Below are positions 1 through 8,008 of a stretch of 20,460 bases of DNA, piece after piece. The stretch is from Rikenellaceae bacterium (GTDB lineage Bacteria > Bacteroidota > Bacteroidia > Bacteroidales > UBA932), in the NCBI GenBank assembly GCA_900771335.1, contig CAAGNP010000033.1, positions 1-20,460 on the forward strand. The letters are read 5' to 3'. The position numbers and the translations under genes were made by a program. The stretch's first letter is position 1, and every line of letters starts with the position of its first letter. The notes under the pieces are model-generated. The model had not been told where the DNA came from, did no database searches, and saw nothing but the letters and a program-made list of their open reading frames with translations.

Positions 1-21
1 AGACGTGTGCTCTTCCGATCT
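1..21. other. Illumina TruSeq adapter remnant at the contig end
   Basis: The first 21 bases equal the 3' end of the TruSeq read-2 adapter (ending GCTCTTCCGATCT). Read on the minus strand they continue the nhaC frame as the residues RSEEHTS, a signature of untrimmed adapter. The sequence is therefore artificial, and genomic sequence begins at base 22. Confidence 0.97.
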
Positions 22-1272
22 TGAGTCCTCTACCGAACGGCTGAGAAGTTCAGGTGCGTAACCCTGTTTTCTGTATGTCTCTCCAAACATCTTGCTGGGG
101 AGGATAATGGCCATATACTGGTCAGAGAGTGCTATGTTGCAGAAGATGCCTGTACCTACTGTGGATGCCACTATGCTCAACGTGCTGTTCATGAACTTTA
201 TCATCTTCTCGGTGATGGTGGTAATCATTCCAGATGCCTGGATGGAGCCACCGAAGATTATGACACAAAGGATAAGGAGGATAGTGTTCATCATCCCTGA
301 CATACCATTTGTGCACGCGAGTTCTGTCATCATCTCATTTCCGGCATTCACCTCCACAGATGTAGACAACATCTTGAGTGAGGCGTAGAGGAACTGGTTG
401 AAACCTCCGGTTACCTCGCAGTAGATCTGTGATACTATGTGAGGCTGGGCGAAGAATGCCAGCACTGCACCCATAAGGGCAGATATCAGAAGGGTGATGA
501 ATGCAGGTACTTTCTTGTAAATAAGGAAGATGGTAAAGCAAGGGATTAGCAGATACCAGGGTGAAATGTTGAAACTGCCTGTTACATTGTTAAGTATGGT
601 ACTTACATCTGCATGATTTATGTCGATGGTAAATCCTGCAATGAGAAATACTATCAGCGAGATGATGAATGCAGGCATATTGGTGTACATAAGGTAGCCA
701 ATGTGTTTGTACAGATCCACACCCGCCATCGATGCTGAGAGGTTGCATGAGTCAGACAGAGGTGAGCGTTTGTCTCCAAAATATGCCCCTGATATTATCG
801 CTCCGGCCAGCCACCCTGGGTGAATTCCGAGAAGTGTCCCGGCACTGATAAGTGCTACACCGATGGTTCCGCAAGTGGTCCATGAACTTCCCGAGAGGAC
901 AGATACCACTACAGACAGAAGAAATGATGCTGCCAGGAATATTGAGGGGTGAATAAGCTTCAGACCGTAATATATGAGAGATGGAACAATGCCCGAGAGC
1001 ATCCATGTGGAGGTGAGTGCGCCGATCATCAGAAGTATGTAGATGGCACCTCCTGTGTTGTGGAGTTGTTGGTTGATACCCTCCTCGATCTGGCTCCATG
1101 GTATTTTGAGGTATAGCATCGAGATAAAGATCACCACAGCAGATGTGATGATTAGCGAGATCTGTGAAGGGCCGCTTGTGAGGTCTTCACCAAAGACTTT
1201 TACACCCAAAATAATCATCACTATAAGGAGGATGATAGGGGCTAGCGACAAGTAAATTCCTGGTTTTTTCAT
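22..1272 (-). CDS. nhaC: NhaC-type Na+/H+ antiporter, C-terminus missing
   Basis: This is an inner-membrane antiporter that exchanges cytoplasmic Na+ for external H+, supporting pH and sodium homeostasis. The frame is open for 417 codons from the ATG at 1272 to the adapter junction at 22. The protein begins MKKPGIYLSLAPIILLIVMI and has about ten hydrophobic segments. The motif SGSSWTTCGTIGVAL (about residues 127-141) and GAYFGDKRSPLSDSCNLSA (about residues 162-180) are the hallmark of the NhaC family, which usually has about 450-490 residues. Some 40-70 C-terminal residues are therefore probably missing. The start lies one base after the tldE stop, so it is the last visible gene of the tldD-tldE-nhaC operon. 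The family call is strong. Ion specificity (Na+/H+ versus another exchange such as malate/lactate) is inferred. Confidence 0.9.
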
Positions 1273-1273
1273 A

Positions 1274-2581
1274 TTACATTCCGCTTAGGTCTACATTTTC
1301 AAAAGATATTGAGGGGATTCTCCATCTTGAGCACTCCCTGTAATCTGTCCCAATATTTGTTACATTATGCCACAAAGATAAGATATTCCCAGTCATATTC
1401 ATCTCTTTTATTGGGTGAGATATCTTTCCGTTCTCGAAAAGGTAACCCTCAATACCGAAGGAGAAGTCTCCGGTGGCACCGTTGGTATTCCCACCATTGA
1501 ACCCGGTGATGAGGATTCCCCGGCCGATGGTGGCCATCATCTCCTCAGCGCTTGCAGCTCCGAAGGGCTCCAGATTGGGTACAGAGACAGATTCTACTGT
1601 GGGAGCCATCCCCAGTTTGTTGGCGAAATATGTGGTGAGGAAATATGTCTGTGGCGCACCTGAGCGGATTATATCCTGCCCCCTGGTGGCAAGCCCCTCG
1701 CTGTCAAACCATCGTGAACCCATAAGTCCGGGAATGTGTGGCGTGTCGGTGATGGTAAGTTTCTCGCCGAGGAGGTTTTTCCCGATGGAGTCAAGTAGGA
1801 ATGAGTTTTTCTGCTGGATGGCACCGCCGCTGAGTGCAGTGAAAATAGGGGACACGACCTTTGATGCCACTGTCCTGTCGAGAATCACGTGATATTTCCC
1901 CGAACGGATCTTTTTCGCCCCGAGCATCCCGAGGGTCCTCTCGAGGGCAATTTTTCCGCAGCCCAAGGGCAATGTGTCAAAGAACATGGTGCTGTCGTAC
2001 CAGAAATTTTGTGGTCGCACGTCGCCTCTCCCTTTGACTGAGCACTCGGTGGAGAGGGAGAAGAGTGTTCCGGAGGTCTCTCCGCAGAATCCCTGTGAGT
2101 CGATGGTGAGGCACCTTTCGCGGTAATCCTCATATTCATTGGCCACAGATATTATCCTCTTGTCGCTACGGTCAATCTCGGTGCCGAGCTTTTCGAGGAG
2201 CTTCCTTTTTGCCTCAGGGGCAATATTATCGTATGCGGGGTCATCCTGCTGCAAATCAGCAGCATCCCCTTCAAAATAGAGCTCCTTGGGTGGAAGGGTC
2301 CTGCAGGTGTCAGGGGCCAGCAGTCTGGTCGATTCTACCGCCTCGTGGAGGTATTTCTCAAAATCGGATGGCTCCATCCTGTTGGTGGAGAAGGTGCCGT
2401 ACCTTCCATCGACATACAGCTGAAAGTAGAGGGAACTGCTGAGTGAGTGCTGCAGCCTCTCGAGTTCTCCGTCAAGGAGTGAATAGGTGTTGAGGCTCGA
2501 TTCGGTAAGGACCACGCGTGCCTGGTCAGCGCCGGCGCGGAGAGCCATTTCAAGTGCTTGCTGTACAATAAGTTTATCCAT
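1274..2581 (-). CDS. tldE: TldE (PmbA) subunit of the TldD/TldE metallopeptidase
   Basis: This is the non-catalytic partner of TldD in the heterodimeric cytoplasmic metallopeptidase that degrades unfolded peptides. In other bacteria the complex matures peptide antibiotics such as microcin B17 and degrades the CcdA antitoxin. The product has 435 residues, normal for the family. It starts MDKLIVQQALEMALRAGADQ and ends in the conserved glycine-rich segment FGIEGYLFENGKISHPIKEM. It lacks the HExxxH zinc motif, as expected for TldE. A longer frame exists upstream to 2671, but the start at 2581 is preferred: it overlaps the tldD stop as TGATG, which suits translational coupling, and it begins at the conserved N-terminus. 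The next gene, nhaC, follows after one base. Confidence 0.92.
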   Translation of the reverse strand: MDKLIVQQALEMALRAGADQARVVLTESSLNTYSLLDGELERLQHSLSSSLYFQLYVDGRYGTFSTNRMEPSDFEKYLHEAVESTRLLAPDTCRTLPPKELYFEGDAADLQQDDPAYDNIAPEAKRKLLEKLGTEIDRSDKRIISVANEYEDYRERCLTIDSQGFCGETSGTLFSLSTECSVKGRGDVRPQNFWYDSTMFFDTLPLGCGKIALERTLGMLGAKKIRSGKYHVILDRTVASKVVSPIFTALSGGAIQQKNSFLLDSIGKNLLGEKLTITDTPHIPGLMGSRWFDSEGLATRGQDIIRSGAPQTYFLTTYFANKLGMAPTVESVSVPNLEPFGAASAEEMMATIGRGILITGFNGGNTNGATGDFSFGIEGYLFENGKISHPIKEMNMTGNILSLWHNVTNIGTDYRECSRWRIPSISFENVDLSGM

Positions 2582-3999
2582 CAGTTTACCCCTCCTACAG
2601 TCAATTGTTTGATTAGGACCGAAGGCATGCCGCACGATACGGGGCAATATTGCTCTTTGCCGCAGGTCCATGTTCCGTTGTCTATCCTGTTGTTGTCAGC
2701 TACCCCAATGATGTCGGCGAGGGCTTCGGGACCGTTGCCGATTATGTTGATGTCTTTGATCGGAGTTGTGAGCTTTCCGTTCTCGATCAGGTAGCCCGAT
2801 TTGACGTAGAATGTGAAATCGCCCGCACCGATCTGTACCTGCCCATTGGAGAAATTGTCTACGTAGATCCCTTTTTTTACCTCGGCGATAAGATCTGCCT
2901 CACGGCAATTGCCGTTCTCCATATAGGTGGCCCTCATTCGTGGGATGGGCATAAATCTGAACGACTCGCGGCGCCCGTTGCCCGTAGGGGCTGTGTTGTA
3001 GAATTTGGCACTGATGCGGTCGTGGAGATAAGAGTTGAGGACCCCATCCTTAACCATGTAGGTTTTCTGCCCGGGGATACCCTCATCGTCGATGTTTACT
3101 GAGCCGCGGTTGTGCATAAGGGTGCCGTCGTCCACTATGTTGATCGACTTGTCGCATATCTGCTTGCCGAGCTTGTCTGAGAAGATGGAGGTCCCTTTGC
3201 GGTTGAAATCTGCCTCAAATGCGTGGCCTATCGCCTCGTGAAGGAGGATTCCGGAGCCTCCGGCCCCCATCACTACAGGCATCTCTCCCCCTTTTGGTTG
3301 CGAAGCCTGGAAAAGGATTACCCCTTTGTCATAGGCCTCCTGGGCCATCTCGTCGAGGAGTGCCTCATTGAGGAATTCGTATCCCATCCTGAAACTGCGC
3401 GAAGAGGATGAGCTCTCGATGCGGCCGTTCTCCTCCATGACGCATGTGACCACAAGGGCGGCCATCGGCTTCTCATCGGTAAATGATTCTCCGAGTGAGT
3501 TGTAGAAAAGTATTTTGGTGTTGGAGTCGGTAAGCCTTTCGAGCACTTTGGTGATCCGGCTGTCCTTGGCGAAGACCTTCTCGTTAAGGGATGTAAGCCA
3601 CCCCATTTTCTCAGTGACGGTGTGATCTTCCCATGGGGACAGGATAGGGGAGTAGTTTGCCCCTTTTACAGGTGTGAAAGCTGCAGGGATATTTGTGGCA
3701 GAATCGGGTAGAGTCGCTATCTGTGCTGCAATTCTTGCCGCATTTTTCATCTCTGCCAGGGTGGTCTGCTCTGTGAAGGCAAAGCCTGTTTTGTCCCCCG
3801 ATACGACCCTGATGCCCACACCATAGTCTATGTTGGAACTGACGGCATTTACCTCTCCGTCACGGAGTGAAAGTTCATTGGAAACTGTATATTCGAAATA
3901 GAGGTCAGCATAGTCTCCGCCCCTCTCCAGTGCAATCCCAAGCACCTCTCTCAGCAGCCCCTCCTGCACATTGAATAGATCAAGATATTTTTTGTCCAT
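2581..3999 (-). CDS. tldD: TldD zinc metallopeptidase subunit
   Basis: This is the catalytic subunit of the TldD/TldE peptidase. The protein has 472 residues, the usual length. The zinc motif is HEAIGHAFEAD (H254, E255, H259), followed by the family sequence FNRKGTSIFSDKLG. The C-terminal CGKEQYCPVSCGMP segment (Cys at about 446) supplies the conserved cysteine expected to complete the zinc site. The N-terminal region carries the alternating beta-strand pattern of the TldD/PmbA N domain (YADLYFEY...LSLRDGEV). It is first in the operon, overlaps tldE by one base, and diverges from the cobalamin unit. The family assignment is secure. The natural substrate in this organism is unknown. Confidence 0.95.
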   Translation of the reverse strand: MDKKYLDLFNVQEGLLREVLGIALERGGDYADLYFEYTVSNELSLRDGEVNAVSSNIDYGVGIRVVSGDKTGFAFTEQTTLAEMKNAARIAAQIATLPDSATNIPAAFTPVKGANYSPILSPWEDHTVTEKMGWLTSLNEKVFAKDSRITKVLERLTDSNTKILFYNSLGESFTDEKPMAALVVTCVMEENGRIESSSSSRSFRMGYEFLNEALLDEMAQEAYDKGVILFQASQPKGGEMPVVMGAGGSGILLHEAIGHAFEADFNRKGTSIFSDKLGKQICDKSINIVDDGTLMHNRGSVNIDDEGIPGQKTYMVKDGVLNSYLHDRISAKFYNTAPTGNGRRESFRFMPIPRMRATYMENGNCREADLIAEVKKGIYVDNFSNGQVQIGAGDFTFYVKSGYLIENGKLTTPIKDINIIGNGPEALADIIGVADNNRIDNGTWTCGKEQYCPVSCGMPSVLIKQLTVGGVN

Positions 4000-4006
4000 A
4001 GCAGGA

Positions 4007-4014
4007 CAAAGGTA
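4007..4014 (-). promoter_or_regulatory. Possible -7 element for tldD
   Basis: On the minus strand this reads TACCTTTG, matching the Bacteroidota -7 consensus TAnnTTTG. No good -33 TTTG lies at the expected distance. If it is used, the transcript would begin almost at the tldD ATG (3999), giving a nearly leaderless mRNA. This is a motif match only. Confidence 0.3.
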
Positions 4015-4032
4015 GTGTTTTTCGGCGAAAAA

Positions 4033-4065
4033 TTTGGATTTTAGAATTTTTGTGTTTTATCTTTG
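4033..4065 (+). promoter_or_regulatory. Bacteroidota promoter of the cobalamin transcription unit
   Basis: TTTG at 4033-4036 and TATCTTTG at 4058-4065 are separated by 21 bp and match the Bacteroidota sigma-ABfr consensus (-33 TTTG, -7 TAnnTTTG). The predicted start of transcription is about 4072, immediately before the cobalamin aptamer, which supports the call. Confidence 0.75.
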
Positions 4066-4073
4066 TGGCGCAA

Positions 4074-4256
4074 ATGGTTCCCAGGTGGGCGTTACTGTCC
4101 GTCGGGAGAATAGGGAATCCGGTGAGAATCCGGGACAATACCTGTTGCTGTGAATTCCATCCCTAATGGATATGAATTTACCGAACTCTTTGCCACTGGC
4201 GGTTTGACCGCTGGGAAGGCTCGGTAAGTGGAATAAGTCAGAAGACCTGCCAATTG
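4074..4256 (+). promoter_or_regulatory. Cobalamin riboswitch aptamer
   Basis: The conserved blocks of the cobalamin riboswitch occur in order: GGGAATCCGGTGAGAATCC at 4113-4131, GCCACTG at 4192-4198, GGGAAGGC at 4213-4220, and the B12 box AGTCAGAAGACCTGCC at 4236-4251. Spacing and order fit the family, and it sits between a promoter and a BtuG/BtuB operon. Binding of adenosylcobalamin or a related corrinoid should reduce expression downstream. The exact aptamer ends were set by eye. The mechanism (termination or translational block) is not clear: a seven-T run at 4302-4308 is preceded only by a weak stem (GATTTA near 4265 with TAAAATC near 4288). Confidence 0.95.
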
Positions 4257-4333
4257 CGTTAACGGATTTATGCCTGCAGGTTACGGGTAAAATCAAAACA
4301 GTTTTTTTATCCGTACAGATATAATGGGCATAA

Positions 4334-4376
4334 GGTAGGGTTTGCCGGCTTGTATATTTTTACATATACCCCTATC
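4334..4376 (+). promoter_or_regulatory. Long hairpin in the riboswitch-to-gene leader
   Basis: GGTAGGG at 4334-4340 can pair with CCCTATC at 4370-4376 (one G-U pair). Inside it, GTATAT at 4352-4357 pairs perfectly with ATATAC at 4364-4369. Together they form a 13-bp stem with an 11-base bulge on the 5' side and a 6-base loop. No T-run follows, so it is not an obvious terminator. It lies 85 bases before the first small ORF and may be part of the expression platform or an mRNA stabiliser. Folding was judged by eye. Confidence 0.4.
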
Positions 4377-4460
4377 TCCCCGTATTTCCGGGATAATTGG
4401 ATGTTTTGAGTTTGTATACCCGATTCAGGCGAGTAACAACTTAAAACATTTTTTTTATTT

Positions 4461-4577
4461 ATGGAGAACATCTATCAAGCTCCTCAGATCGAGGTCCTCG
4501 AAATCAATGTCGAACAAGGCTTTGCGGCAAGCAATCCTGCTAATGGAGCCGGCGAATCAGGCTGGTCAGAATGGTAA
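4461..4577 (+). CDS. Small 38-residue peptide in the cobalamin leader
   Basis: This is a short ORF starting with ATG at 4461 and ending with TAA at 4577. The product begins MENIYQAPQIEVLEINVEQG and ends GAGESGWSEW. It is not assigned to a named family. The layout (Tyr-x-Ala-Pro-x-Ile-Glu-Val near the start, then a Gly/Ser/Asn-rich acidic tail with Trp) resembles small peptides that I have seen recur upstream of surface-lipoprotein genes in Bacteroidota. That resemblance is from memory, not a search. It has no signal peptide or membrane segment. It is the first ORF after the riboswitch and ends 39 bases before the next lipoprotein gene, so it should be co-regulated with cobalamin uptake. It could be a real small protein, a translated leader coupled to the next gene, or a peptide precursor. 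Confidence 0.6.
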   Translation: MENIYQAPQIEVLEINVEQGFAASNPANGAGESGWSEW

Positions 4578-4616
4578 TAATTAACGGAGTCCAAAACATT
4601 AAATACGATCAGCACA

Positions 4617-6212
4617 ATGAAAAAAAATATATTTTTCGCGCTATTCAGCGCAATGCTTCTTATGACTGCTTGTCAGCAACACGAAATCGACCGTCCTGTA
4701 GATCTTGGAGACGGCTTCACACTTTTGGGGTACACCGATGCCCAGACAAAAACAGCTTTTGGGACACCTGATGAAGATGAAAACACTATCCCTTTCCTAT
4801 GGAGTGAGGGAGATAAAATTTGGAGCAATGGAGCACAGAGTGACCCCGCTTCAGTGAGCAATGATGGTGCTACTGCCCTTTTCAGCTTCACATCAGGCAG
4901 TATGGCAAATCAGGTATATTACAATATGACAGGAACCTCCGCTACCGGTGCACATGTGAAGAGCGAGCAGACCATTGGAAACCTTGGTGCTAACGGTGAT
5001 TTCGGATATGCTACAGTGAATGAGGGCTCATTTACCCTGAATCACGCGACTGCATATCTTTGGTTCAATGTGACATCTGATGTCGCAAATGCTACACTTG
5101 AATCGATTAATATCGATGTTTACGAAGCCAATATCGCAGGTAAGGCCACATGGAACGGTACTTCTTTTGAAGATCTCACAGAAGCATCTAATAGTGTGAC
5201 CCTGACAGTAGGGGAGACACTCTCCTCTACCAACGAAAATGTATGGGCAATGGTGATTTTCCCCTCTGCTCTTACAGGTGCAAAAGTGACATACAAACTG
5301 ACTGTGGGTGGTCAGACAAAATACTTTGAGCAGGAGCTGACTGCCGCTAAAACTCTTAATGGAGGCGAAACTGCCAGAATATCAGCAAATATCACCTCTG
5401 AAGGTTTGTATGAGTTGAGGGTTCTTACTTTTGAGGATGCCGATGCGAAGTTTCCTGGTTATGTATTGGATTATTGTTCTGCCGAAATCAACACTTGGAG
5501 CGATTTGATTGACGAGACCCAATATTCAGGAGATATACTATACTCATTCATGCAAAGTGAGGGGGACTATTACCGCTGGATAGATCAGAACAATACATTT
5601 CTTGCGCACCATCTGCCATATAATTATGATATGTATTGGTATGCGGGTGGTGGACATGCTATTTCAAATTATGCCACCGGTGATTATATAACCTATGGCA
5701 ACTATCAATATCAGCTGACTATCTATAAACCAAATGCAGGAGATGAAGTGGTCTCTGAAGGTGGCGGACATAATGGGTCGGATAATTTTTGTGTTCATTT
5801 CGGTTATATGGATGGTTCTCCATATAATCAAACAGCAGAACTCCCAAGTATCTATTTTGGGGATGGGAACCCGAGAGTCATTGACCATATGTGGGTGGCA
5901 AATACGGTATATGCTCTTAATTGCTTTAGCAACGGTAACTCTTTGACAGAAGCGATTCAGGAGGGTGATAAGGTTTATGTTACGGCTACTGGTTATGATA
6001 AGAATGATGAAAAAACAGGAGAGTGTACAATATATCTTGTCAATGGCCCGGATAATATTGTTGACAAATGGGTGAAGTGGGATTTGTCCTCTTTGGGCGA
6101 AGTAAGTCGTGTGGATTTCAATGTGCTTGGAACAAGTGATAACGGATACGGATTCTCTCAGCCAGCCTACTTCGCCTACGACGATGTGGCAGTCCGTTTC
6201 CCTATTCAGTAA
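4617..6212 (+). CDS. Surface lipoprotein: fimbrillin-like domain fused to DUF4465
   Basis: This is a 531-residue predicted lipoprotein. The signal peptide ends in the lipobox LMTAC with Cys19 as the acylated residue. Residues of about 25-260 resemble the fimbrillin/Mfa-like fold of Bacteroidota (pattern TKTAFGTP...IPFLWSEGDKIW, then VWAMVIFPSAL). Residues of about 265-531 match DUF4465: LRVLTFEDADAKFPG at its start, then VIDHMWVANTVYALNCF, TGYDKNDEKTGECTIYLVNG, WVKWDLSSLGEV and QPAYFAYDDVAV. It is the first large gene under the cobalamin riboswitch and upstream of btuG/btuB-like genes, so a role in surface corrinoid capture is inferred. It could be functionally similar to the B12-binding surface lipoproteins (BtuH) of Bacteroides, but homology to BtuH cannot be shown here. 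The next gene starts 22 bases later. Confidence 0.8.
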   Translation: MKKNIFFALFSAMLLMTACQQHEIDRPVDLGDGFTLLGYTDAQTKTAFGTPDEDENTIPFLWSEGDKIWSNGAQSDPASVSNDGATALFSFTSGSMANQVYYNMTGTSATGAHVKSEQTIGNLGANGDFGYATVNEGSFTLNHATAYLWFNVTSDVANATLESINIDVYEANIAGKATWNGTSFEDLTEASNSVTLTVGETLSSTNENVWAMVIFPSALTGAKVTYKLTVGGQTKYFEQELTAAKTLNGGETARISANITSEGLYELRVLTFEDADAKFPGYVLDYCSAEINTWSDLIDETQYSGDILYSFMQSEGDYYRWIDQNNTFLAHHLPYNYDMYWYAGGGHAISNYATGDYITYGNYQYQLTIYKPNAGDEVVSEGGGHNGSDNFCVHFGYMDGSPYNQTAELPSIYFGDGNPRVIDHMWVANTVYALNCFSNGNSLTEAIQEGDKVYVTATGYDKNDEKTGECTIYLVNGPDNIVDKWVKWDLSSLGEVSRVDFNVLGTSDNGYGFSQPAYFAYDDVAVRFPIQ

Positions 6213-6234
6213 GTGATCAATTATCATTAGATAG

Positions 6235-8001
6235 ATGAATTTATTTAGGTTTTTCAAATTATTATTAATGAGTGTGGCGGTAGCGGTGTTTGCCCCCTCC
6301 TGCAATAGGAGTGGGGTGATCACTGCCCCGAACATTATTTTGGACAGCGAGACCGGTATCTATACGATAAAGAGTGGTAGGGAGCTGGTAATCGCACCGG
6401 AGTATGAGTCGGCCGAGGAGGCAGAATTCAAATGGACCCTTTCAGGGGAGGTGATAGGATCATCTCCCTCTCTCCATTTTATGAGAGAGGAGGCGGGTCA
6501 GTATTTCATAACCCTTACAGTGACCAATGAGGTGGGTCAGGATCTGGAGGAGATCCGTATAGATGTTATCGATCTGGAGATCCCCTATGTCTCTATCTCA
6601 GGAGACAAGTCGCTCCTTGTCACACAAGGGACTGTGGTCGATTTTGCAGCCACAGTGAGGGAGAATACCCTTGAGACCACACTGGTGTGGAGCTGCAACG
6701 GGACACAGGTCTCAAATGACACTACCTATAGATTTACCGCACAGGAGTGTGGCGAATACTCGATAGTCGCTACTGCTGCCAATGAAGACGGCACCTCTTC
6801 AGATGAGGTAAAGGTGCAGGTGGTGGATCCCGCTGATATCCCATTTGAGTGGGAGTTTTCGTCCTTGGAACTCCATACTGTGGAGCAGAGGAGGATGTTG
6901 ATCTCCCCTATCAAAGTGGGAGATACCACCGGGGTAGAGTTTCTCTGGTCCCAGGGTGGGCAGGATGCTCCCCAAAAAGGTACCCAGTCATATATATTCT
7001 CAGCAGGTGATGCCGATGATTATACTGTAGTGGGTAGTGCCTCTTTCTATAAAGGTGAGCAGAGGATTACCCTTCAGAGGGAGTTTAAGGTAACAGTATT
7101 TGCTGAGGGTGCCTATTATAGAGCAGCTACAGGGAGCTCATCTGCGGATTGGAATAGGGTATATGAGTACACCCCTGCTCCAGGTCAGTTTATCAATGAA
7201 ACCAGGACTGGTGGCTTTAATGGTACACAGACCACCCCTGAAGCGGCTATTGCATACGCAGAAGCGAGAATGTCTGAAACCAATAAAAAAGGTGAGCCAT
7301 CTCCAAACTTTGTCTCGCTTGGAGGATTTGGAGGCTATATTGTAGTGGGTTTTGACCATAGTATAGACAATTCAGGTGACTATGATCTCGGCATACTCGG
7401 CAATTCATTCAGCGGTTCATCAGAGCCGGGTATAGTATGGGTGATGCAGGATGAGAATGGAAACGGCCTCCCCGATGACACCTGGTATGAGCTTGCTGGC
7501 TCGGAGACAGGAAAAGAGGAGACTGTTCAGAACTACGAGGTGACATACTACCGCCCGACTGCCCCTATGATGCCTGTGCAGTGGAAGGATAATCTTGGAA
7601 ACAGTGGCGAGATAGATTATCTCAAGCAGTTCCACAGACAGGACTATTATTACCCTCTATGGATCGAATCGGACAGCTATACCCTGAAAGGGACCTGCTT
7701 GGGTGCCCGCAATTATGATGCCTCAGGCAATGGGACATATTGGGTCAATGTGGAGTATGACTGGGGTTATGTGGACAACTTCAGCCCTGTAGACCGTCTT
7801 ACAGATGGTGCCAATGCTGGTGCAGCAGCCAATGCAAACCACTTCAAGATATCACACGCCATCGATTTCGAGTGCCAGCCTGTAAATCTTGATTTCATTG
7901 ACTTCGTGAAGGTCCAGGTGGGGGTGAATGCCAAGAGCGGATGGCTGGGGGAGGTGTCTACTGAGGTTTTCGGATTTTACGATTACAATATGAAAAAGTA
8001 A
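6235..8001 (+). CDS. PKD-like surface lipoprotein of the cobalamin operon
   Basis: This is a 588-residue predicted lipoprotein with lipobox FAPSC (Cys23). Residues of about 30-290 contain three immunoglobulin/PKD-like beta-sandwich repeats. Each has a Trp in the first half (FKWTLSGEV, LVWSCNGTQ, FLWSQGGQ) and an aromatic-rich closing strand (GQYFITLTVTNEVG, GEYSIVATAANEDG, DDYTVVGSASFYKG). The C-terminal half (about 300-588) is a separate domain beginning AATGSSSADWNRVYEYTPAP. It includes the acidic loop DENGNGLPDD (residues 406-415), which resembles a calcium-binding loop. It lies between the DUF4465 protein and btuG, with 22- and 7-base gaps, so it is co-transcribed. An accessory role at the cell surface in corrinoid binding or complex assembly is inferred from context. 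No enzymatic motif was seen. Confidence 0.75.
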   Translation: MNLFRFFKLLLMSVAVAVFAPSCNRSGVITAPNIILDSETGIYTIKSGRELVIAPEYESAEEAEFKWTLSGEVIGSSPSLHFMREEAGQYFITLTVTNEVGQDLEEIRIDVIDLEIPYVSISGDKSLLVTQGTVVDFAATVRENTLETTLVWSCNGTQVSNDTTYRFTAQECGEYSIVATAANEDGTSSDEVKVQVVDPADIPFEWEFSSLELHTVEQRRMLISPIKVGDTTGVEFLWSQGGQDAPQKGTQSYIFSAGDADDYTVVGSASFYKGEQRITLQREFKVTVFAEGAYYRAATGSSSADWNRVYEYTPAPGQFINETRTGGFNGTQTTPEAAIAYAEARMSETNKKGEPSPNFVSLGGFGGYIVVGFDHSIDNSGDYDLGILGNSFSGSSEPGIVWVMQDENGNGLPDDTWYELAGSETGKEETVQNYEVTYYRPTAPMMPVQWKDNLGNSGEIDYLKQFHRQDYYYPLWIESDSYTLKGTCLGARNYDASGNGTYWVNVEYDWGYVDNFSPVDRLTDGANAGAAANANHFKISHAIDFECQPVNLDFIDFVKVQVGVNAKSGWLGEVSTEVFGFYDYNMKK

Positions 8002-8008
8002 TTCATAG

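Noticed and set aside
2582..2671. 30-residue N-terminal extension of tldE
   Set aside because: The extension lies inside the conserved tldD end and is not part of the family N-terminus; the TGATG start at 2581 is better.
4262..4314. ACGGAT / ATCCGT inverted repeat as a terminator
   Set aside because: The T-run falls within the 41-base loop rather than after the stem, so it cannot act as an intrinsic terminator.
5664..6335. 223-codon minus-strand frame opposite the DUF4465 gene
   Set aside because: It lies antisense to a clear lipoprotein gene and has no recognisable motif or conserved composition; it is a shadow frame.
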